NCBI GenBank assembly: GCA_045580165.1
Contig: JAZNNG010000019.1
Location: 1-64,000 of the forward strand
DNA length: 64,000 nucleotides
From: UBA4717 sp045580165
Lineage (GTDB): Bacteria; Bacillota; Clostridia; Oscillospirales; CAG-272
Direction of reading: 5' to 3'
Made by a program: the position numbers and the translations under genes. This document shows, piece after piece, positions 58,890 through 64,000 of the stretch. Below the pieces are notes generated by a model. It was given only the letters and a program-made list of their open reading frames with translations. It was not told the origin of the DNA and ran no database searches. Position 1 is the stretch's first letter; each line of letters opens with the position of its first letter.

Positions 58890-60836
58890 TTATGCTAATT
58901 TAGCATGTTGCTTTTTGGAAATAAGCTGCATTATAACAACGATGGCTGCAAGTGAAAAACCGATAACGTCTGTTACTAAACCGGGATATATGAGAAGTAA
59001 ACCGCCGACAAGGCTGAGAATTCTCTGATACCACGGCATACGGTTAAGGAGATATCCCTCAAGAGCCGCTGATACTGCAAATATACCGACAAGCGAAGTG
59101 ATACAGATAAGAACGACCTCTCCCGCATTGGTATCAATAAACAACATTGCAGGGTTAAGCGCAAATACGTATGGAACGATAAACGCGCCTATTGCAAGCT
59201 TTGTTGAGGTTATAGCCGTCTTCATCGGATTTGCCTGAGCGATCGCCGCGCCCGCGTAAGCTGCAAGAGCAACGGGAGGCGTAAGGTCGGCAACGATACC
59301 GAAGTAGAACACGAAGAAGTGTGCGGCTATCATAGGAACTCCCATCTGTACGAGAATAGGAGCGCAGGTTGCTGCCATAATACAGTAGTTTGCAGTAGTA
59401 GGAACACCCATACCAAGAACGATACAACAAAGCATTGTAAGGAAGAGTGCAACTATTACCTGATTACCTGCAATAGTAACTATGCCCGTAAAGAGCATAT
59501 ATGCAAGACCCGTCGCGCTGATAAGACCTGCAACGATACCTGCAACGCCGCACGCCGCCGCAACCGTTATCATACCCTGTCCGCCTGCCGCAAGAGCTTC
59601 AAGAATACGCTTAGGTGTAATTCTGTGCTCTTTATTGAAAAGGCTTACGAAAATAGCTACAACTATTGCAATAGCAGCCGCGTAAGCTATCGAACGCGTG
59701 CTAGTTCCAACGAGGTATATGAGAAGAAGAAGCGGAAGGAGCAGATAAGTCTGTTTGAGAAGGGGCTTGAGTCTGGGAAGCTCTTCCTTGGTAAGTCCTC
59801 TGAGTCCTTCTTTCTTAGCTTCAAGGTGAACGGTTATAAATACTCCTGCAAAATAAAGCACCGCAGGAAGAATTGCTTTAAGAACTATATTGGAATACGG
59901 AACACCCACAGTTTCAGCCATAAGGAATGCAGCCGCACCCATAATAGGAGGCATAATCTGTCCGCCTGTTGATGCCGCAGCTTCAGCGGCAGCAGCAAAT
60001 TCAGGCTTATAACCCGTGCGCTTCATAAGTGGGATAGTAACAGCACCGGAACCGACAGTATTGGCAACAGACGAGCCTGAAACCATTCCCTCAAGTGCAG
60101 ACGCTACAACGGCAACCTTTGCAGGTCCACCCGAAAAACGTCCTACAAGTGCGTTCGAGATCTGAATAAAGAAGTCGGCAATTCCGGTACGTTCAAGGAA
60201 AGCACCGAATATAATAAACATTACTATGTACTTCGAGCACACGTTGATCGGAGTTGAGAGTATTCCCTCCTTTGAATAGAAAAGAACTCTCACGTTTTCG
60301 GTAATTCGAGCTATGTAGTTAGGGTTAGTTGAACCAAAGAATATCGCGTATACGAGCAAAACACCTGCAACGCAAAGAATCGGAATTCCAACGCTTCGTC
60401 TGCAAAGCTCTGCAAGGCAAAGCACACCGACAATACCGATTACTACCTCAAATCCGGAAATGTTATATCTTGCTACTATTTCCTTTGCAAATATAGTGTA
60501 ATAAAGGAATGAGCCCGTACCCGTGATCATAAGTATCACGTCATACCAAGGCATATAGTTTACCTTTTGAACGCCTTTTTTTGCAGGGAAAACAATGTAA
60601 CCGATGAACATTATGAACGCCATAAACGACGTAAGTCTGATCTCATCAAGCCAAGTAGCAAAAAGAGTTACATATATACAAAAAATTGAAAACGCCGCAA
60701 GTATGCAGGTAACCATAAGCTTCGGAGCGCCTTCCCAAACACGGGTGTTGGATTCGCGGTCGTATTTTTTCATTACCGCTTCAACGTCCATAGGCTCCTG
60801 CATCTCAGGCGCAGTTTTCCTCTTGAAAAATGCCAT
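58890..60836 (-). CDS. TRAP transporter permease, fused 4TM/12TM type
   Basis: A 648-aa multispanning protein in which the small (DctQ-like) and large (DctM-like) TRAP subunits are joined, the form that works with TAXI binding proteins. Many transmembrane helices are visible, with TRAP motifs such as GGPAKVAVVASALEGMVSGS and STGGQIMPPIMGAAAFLMAE. Substrates of TAXI-TRAP systems include glutamate and other organic acids, but this cannot be fixed here. It follows the binding protein across a hairpin. Confidence 0.92.
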   Translation of the reverse strand: MAFFKRKTAPEMQEPMDVEAVMKKYDRESNTRVWEGAPKLMVTCILAAFSIFCIYVTLFATWLDEIRLTSFMAFIMFIGYIVFPAKKGVQKVNYMPWYDVILMITGTGSFLYYTIFAKEIVARYNISGFEVVIGIVGVLCLAELCRRSVGIPILCVAGVLLVYAIFFGSTNPNYIARITENVRVLFYSKEGILSTPINVCSKYIVMFIIFGAFLERTGIADFFIQISNALVGRFSGGPAKVAVVASALEGMVSGSSVANTVGSGAVTIPLMKRTGYKPEFAAAAEAAASTGGQIMPPIMGAAAFLMAETVGVPYSNIVLKAILPAVLYFAGVFITVHLEAKKEGLRGLTKEELPRLKPLLKQTYLLLPLLLLIYLVGTSTRSIAYAAAIAIVVAIFVSLFNKEHRITPKRILEALAAGGQGMITVAAACGVAGIVAGLISATGLAYMLFTGIVTIAGNQVIVALFLTMLCCIVLGMGVPTTANYCIMAATCAPILVQMGVPMIAAHFFVFYFGIVADLTPPVALAAYAGAAIAQANPMKTAITSTKLAIGAFIVPYVFALNPAMLFIDTNAGEVVLICITSLVGIFAVSAALEGYLLNRMPWYQRILSLVGGLLLIYPGLVTDVIGFSLAAIVVIMQLISKKQHAKLA

Positions 60837-60871
60837 TTTTTCCTCCTTGGAAGAAATTTACAAAGAAAATC

Positions 60872-60894
60872 GGCTGCGGCTGAAAACCGCAGCC
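60872..60894 (-). terminator. Intercistronic hairpin between TAXI binding protein and TRAP permease
   Basis: A perfect 8-bp GC-rich stem (60872-60879 with 60887-60894), 7-nt loop, followed by ATTTTCTTTG on the minus strand. It may act as a partial terminator so that binding protein exceeds permease. Confidence 0.6.
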
Positions 60895-60917
60895 AATCAT
60901 TAAGTCATACCAAACGC

Positions 60918-61874
60918 TTACTTGGATTCAACAGTGATGTTCTTTTCAGCGAAGTACTTAGCCGCGCCCTTGTGGAAAGGTGCTGTCATACCCTCGGTAG
61001 CGTTCTCGAGGCTGAGCTCAGCGCCCTTAGCGTGAGCAGCTGTGATGGTTTCAATGTTATCAAAGATAGCCTTTGTTACGTTGTAAACGTCATCCTCAGA
61101 AGCATTTGTGCTTACGATAAGTGTTGCCTTAACGGTAACTGTTGTTACGTCAGAGGTCTGCTTATCGTATGTACCTGCGGGAATATTGTATGTTGTGTAG
61201 TAAGGAGATGTTTCCATAAGAGCATCTGCAATAGCTCCGTCAATCGGAACAAGGTATGCGTTAGTTGTGGTGCAAAGCTCCTGGATAGCGGGAGTGGGTG
61301 CGCCTGCTACGATGAATGCTGCATCGATCTTACCGTCCTTGAGAGCATCTGCAGAGTCTGCAAACGACTGGTACTGAGGCTGAATGTCAGCTTCTGTAAG
61401 TCCTGCTGCTGCGAGAATATCAACTGCGTTGAAGTATACACCCGAACCTGCGGCACCGATAGAAACCTTCTTACCTGCGAGATCCTTAACAGACTTGATA
61501 TCGGGATTCATTGTTACGAGCTGAACTGCTTCAGCATAAAGACCACCGATTACGCGGAAAGTATCAAGCGCGCCTTCCTTTTCAAAGGAACGTGTTCCTG
61601 CATAAGCATAAGCCATAACGTCGGACTGTACGGTACCGAGCTGATAGTTACCTGCGTCGATTCCGAGGATATTAGCCTTAGAGCCGTCAGTAGAAACTAC
61701 GTTTACAGTAATTCCGGAGGAAGTCTTGATCTGATTACCGAGAATTCCGCCGTAGCCGTAATATGTACCTGCTGTACCGCCTGTACCCATAGTCATCTTA
61801 GTGGAAGCCGCGCCGCAAGAAGCAAGTGCAACGACCATAATGATAGAAAGTGCTAATGCAATAATCTTTTTCAT
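60918..61874 (-). CDS. TAXI-family TRAP transporter solute-binding lipoprotein
   Basis: A 318-aa extracellular binding protein with a lipoprotein signal (MKKIIALALSIIMVVALASC, lipobox). The TAXI signature is TMGTGGTAGTYYGYGG, and GAAGSGVYFNAVDIL and AAFIVAGAPTPAI match the family. It is first in the two-gene TRAP operon; the ATG at 61874 has GGAGG 8 nt upstream. The ligand is unknown. Confidence 0.93.
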   Translation of the reverse strand: MKKIIALALSIIMVVALASCGAASTKMTMGTGGTAGTYYGYGGILGNQIKTSSGITVNVVSTDGSKANILGIDAGNYQLGTVQSDVMAYAYAGTRSFEKEGALDTFRVIGGLYAEAVQLVTMNPDIKSVKDLAGKKVSIGAAGSGVYFNAVDILAAAGLTEADIQPQYQSFADSADALKDGKIDAAFIVAGAPTPAIQELCTTTNAYLVPIDGAIADALMETSPYYTTYNIPAGTYDKQTSDVTTVTVKATLIVSTNASEDDVYNVTKAIFDNIETITAAHAKGAELSLENATEGMTAPFHKGAAKYFAEKNITVESK

Positions 61875-61916
61875 TTGAAATACCTCCAAATAGATTTCAA
61901 AAAATTAGTTAATCTC

Positions 61917-61945
61917 ATTATAGCACACTTCTCTCAATTTTGCAA
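61917..61945 (-). promoter_or_regulatory. Promoter of the TAXI-TRAP operon
   Basis: On the minus strand -35 TTGCAA (61940-61945) and -10 TATAAT (61917-61922) are 17 bp apart with an extended TGC. Confidence 0.68.
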
Positions 61946-62083
61946 GTATAATCGTTCCTTTTTTCAAATTTTTCCCCATTTTATGTTCCTCAACATATAA
62001 AATTGGATAAAAGCAAGGCTTTTTCGGCTTATTATTTATCTCTCCGGAAACCGATTTGAATTAACTGCAAGGTTTTCTTGCAT

Positions 62084-62114
62084 AAAAAAAGAACGGCATC
62101 GCCGTTCTTTTTTT
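62084..62114 (-). terminator. Terminator of the liv operon
   Basis: A 14-bp stem (62084-62097 with 62101-62114), 3-nt loop, with T7 on the minus strand, right after livF. Confidence 0.9.
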
Positions 62115-62118
62115 ATTG

Positions 62119-62829
62119 TCAGCCTCCGAGGTAGGCTTTCTTTACTTCTTCACTTGCCGCAAGCTCCGCACCGGTTCCTGAAAGGACTATCTTACCGTTT
62201 TCAAGAACATACGCTCTGTCAGCTACTGCGAGAGCCTTTCCCGCGTTCTGCTCTACGAGGAGCACGGTGGTTCCCATTTCGTGAAACTTCTTGATGATAT
62301 CAAATATCTGGTCAACAAGTATCGGCGCAAGTCCCATAGATGGCTCGTCAAGCATAAGAAGCTTAGGCTTACACATCATAGCTCTGCCCATCGCAAGCAT
62401 CTGCTGCTCGCCGCCCGAAAGCGTGCCTGCTATCTGATTGCGTCTTTCTCTGAGGCGCGGGAACGTTTCGTAAACACTCTCTATATCGTCCTTGACGGTC
62501 TTACCGTTCTTTTCGATATATCCTCCCATAAGAAGGTTTTCGTAAACGGTAAGCTCTTGGAAAACGTGACGTCCCTCAAGCACCTGTGTCATTCCAAGCT
62601 TTACTATCTTATGAGTCGGCAGCTTGTTAATGATCTGTCCCTCATAAGTAACTGTTCCGTGTTTAATGGGAAGAAGTCCCATTATGCTCTGCATTGTAGT
62701 CGTCTTGCCTGCACCGTTTGCACCGATAAGCGTTACGATCTCACCCTCGTTTACTTCAAAGCTGATACCCTTGAGCGCCTGTATCACGCCATAGTAGACC
62801 TGAAGGTCTTTTACTTCAAGTAATGCCAT
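62119..62829 (-). CDS. livF: Branched-chain amino acid ABC transporter ATPase LivF
   Basis: A 236-aa ATP-binding subunit with Walker A GANGAGKTT, LSGGEQQMLAMGRA and Walker B LLMLDEPSMGLAP. Length and the GVIQALKGISFEV start are typical of LivF. It is the last gene of the operon, 10 nt after livG. Confidence 0.94.
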   Translation of the reverse strand: MALLEVKDLQVYYGVIQALKGISFEVNEGEIVTLIGANGAGKTTTMQSIMGLLPIKHGTVTYEGQIINKLPTHKIVKLGMTQVLEGRHVFQELTVYENLLMGGYIEKNGKTVKDDIESVYETFPRLRERRNQIAGTLSGGEQQMLAMGRAMMCKPKLLMLDEPSMGLAPILVDQIFDIIKKFHEMGTTVLLVEQNAGKALAVADRAYVLENGKIVLSGTGAELAASEEVKKAYLGG

Positions 62830-62839
62830 AATTATCTCC

Positions 62840-63613
62840 TTACTTTCCGATATAAGCCTTGATTACTTCGGGGTCGTTCATTGCGTCTGCCACATTGCCC
62901 TGCACCAAAGCTGTACCGAAATTAAGAACAGTTACTTCGTCACAGAGTCCCGAAACGAATTTGAGGTCGTGCTCAATAAGAAGTATTGTCATATCGAACT
63001 TATCTCTTATAAAGCGCACTGTATTCATAAGCTCCTCGGTCTCGTTGGGGTTCATACCCGCCGCAGGCTCATCAAGGAGCAAAAGCTTGGGATTGGTCGC
63101 AAGAGCTCTCGCGATCTCAAGCTTTCTCTGCTTACCGTACGGAAGATTACAAGCAAGATTATTTCTCTCTTCCTCAAGTCCGAAAATTGCAAGAAGCTCC
63201 TTTGCGCGCTCGCGCATTTTTCTTTCGCTTTCAAAATGACCCGGGAGCCGGAACATGCTTGTGAACGGGTTGCATTTGAATTCGGACTGATTGTGAAGAC
63301 CCACCATTACGTTACGGATAACGCTCATATTATTAAACAAGCGTATATTCTGGAAGGTACGGGCAATTCCCTTCTGGTTTATTACTGTTTGACTCTTCCC
63401 GGTAATGTCCTCACCGTCGAGGAAAAATCTTCCGGTCGTGGGAGTATAAACACCGGTGATAAGATTAAATATGGTAGTTTTTCCCGCGCCGTTTGGACCG
63501 ATAAGACCGTAGAGCTGATTCTTCTTGATCTTAAGGTTAATGTTCTGCGCCGCCTTAAGTCCGCCGAAGGAGATACCGAGGTTTTGAGTTTCAAGCATAT
63601 ATTTTTCCTGCAT
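62840..63613 (-). CDS. livG: Branched-chain amino acid ABC transporter ATPase LivG
   Basis: A 257-aa ATPase with Walker A GPNGAGKTT, the LivG-specific ARTFQNIRLFNNMSVIRNV stretch, signature PYGKQRKLEIARA and Walker B LLLLDEPAAGMNP. ATG at 63613 lies one base after the livM stop, with AAAGG 9 nt upstream; a start at 63622 inside livM is less likely. Confidence 0.94.
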   Translation of the reverse strand: MQEKYMLETQNLGISFGGLKAAQNINLKIKKNQLYGLIGPNGAGKTTIFNLITGVYTPTTGRFFLDGEDITGKSQTVINQKGIARTFQNIRLFNNMSVIRNVMVGLHNQSEFKCNPFTSMFRLPGHFESERKMRERAKELLAIFGLEEERNNLACNLPYGKQRKLEIARALATNPKLLLLDEPAAGMNPNETEELMNTVRFIRDKFDMTILLIEHDLKFVSGLCDEVTVLNFGTALVQGNVADAMNDPEVIKAYIGK

Positions 63614-63614
63614 T

Positions 63615-64000
63615 TTACTCATCCTTTCTCTTATCGGGGGTATAAGTATCGTCCTGCTTTATATCAAGCGAAAGCAGAGCGTCCATTTCGATCTTTGTTG
63701 GGATTCTGTCCCAAGCCGCATCGTCGTCCTTGATCTTAGAGGGGTCGTTATTATTTTTTCTGATCTTGGATTTTACTGCGTATACAAGGCGCTTTATGCT
63801 GAACTTTTCCTTTATCGGAACAAGCGCAGGGGCGTTATTTACGATAACAATCGTAATAAGTATGAGCGCGTAGATAAGGAACTTAAGCGCTGCAAGATCG
63901 CCCGAAAGACGTGTGGTAAGCTGGAAGTTGATAAACGTAATGAGAGCCGCTGCTATAATAGAGCCGTTTATACTTCCCATGGAACCGAGAACTACCATTA
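63615..64000 (-). CDS. livM: Branched-chain amino acid ABC transporter permease LivM, C-terminal part
   Basis: The 3' end of a gene that continues beyond the window. The visible 128 codons begin with VVLGSMGSINGSIIAAALITF, the last transmembrane part of LivM. They continue past the usual end as a hydrophilic tail (about 75 residues, rich in Lys and Asp). The tail is in frame and ends one base before livG. Confidence 0.85.
   Translation of the reverse strand, partial: MVVLGSMGSINGSIIAAALITFINFQLTTRLSGDLAALKFLIYALILITIVIVNNAPALVPIKEKFSIKRLVYAVKSKIRKNNNDPSKIKDDDAAWDRIPTKIEMDALLSLDIKQDDTYTPDKRKDE

Noticed and set aside
1..64000. CRISPR arrays, insertion sequences, prophage, integrase or attachment sites
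   Set aside because: No repeat-spacer pattern, transposase, integrase or phage structural gene was found in either strand.

Overview
The window looks like a chromosome segment of an uncultured, spore-forming, anaerobic member of the Clostridia (Firmicutes/Bacillota). Supporting signs are a forespore sigma factor (sigG), a WalRK system with YycH/YycI-like partners, Rex, a T-box leader, Gram-positive Shine-Dalgarno sequences, lipoprotein-type binding proteins, TTGACA/TATAAT promoters and moderate GC content. No phage, insertion sequence or CRISPR array is visible. Most of it is core genome, with a few unusual pieces.

Left part, almost all on the minus strand. A truncated SF0329-like gene lies at the edge, then rimP-nusA-ylxR-ylxQ-infB (translation and transcription), a maltodextrin operon (binding protein, two permeases, MsmX-type ATPase, malQ, glgP), tig-clpP-clpX (protein folding and turnover), and a long operon secA-rbgA-rnhB-yraN-dipeptidase-thrC-phosphoesterase. 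pepD follows, and then the most unusual locus: a T-box riboswitch in front of one protein that joins an XRE DNA-binding domain, a cupin and a medium-chain acyl-CoA synthetase. An SDR oxidoreductase, a tRNA-Arg/tRNA-His operon and an ECF sigma/membrane-protein pair come next.

Middle. A plus-strand AlaX-type editing enzyme faces a nine-gene minus-strand operon (galU, dCMP deaminase, LMW phosphatase, rimI, tsaD, rex, dnaD, dnaI, HAD phosphatase). The plus-strand cell-wall cluster runs rluD-like, DUF3810, a degenerate deacetylase-like protein, walR, walK, yycH-like, yycI-like and murA. sigG follows on the minus strand behind a possible sigma-G promoter.

Right part. A small membrane peptide, an acyl-CoA ligase paired with an E2-like acyltransferase, birA, feoA-feoB, an XRE-TPR regulator, a hairpin-rich intergenic element, a TAXI-TRAP transporter, and the end of a branched-chain amino-acid ABC operon (livM-livG-livF).

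The most interesting idea is that the T-box gene links amino-acid shortage to acyl-CoA formation. The likely valine specifier suggests activation of a branched-chain acid for reductive carboxylation to the amino acid. A second theme is compaction: all four convergent gene pairs share one terminator hairpin that overlaps stop codons. Many gene starts were moved inward from the longest frame on the basis of Shine-Dalgarno spacing; those choices are noted in each entry.
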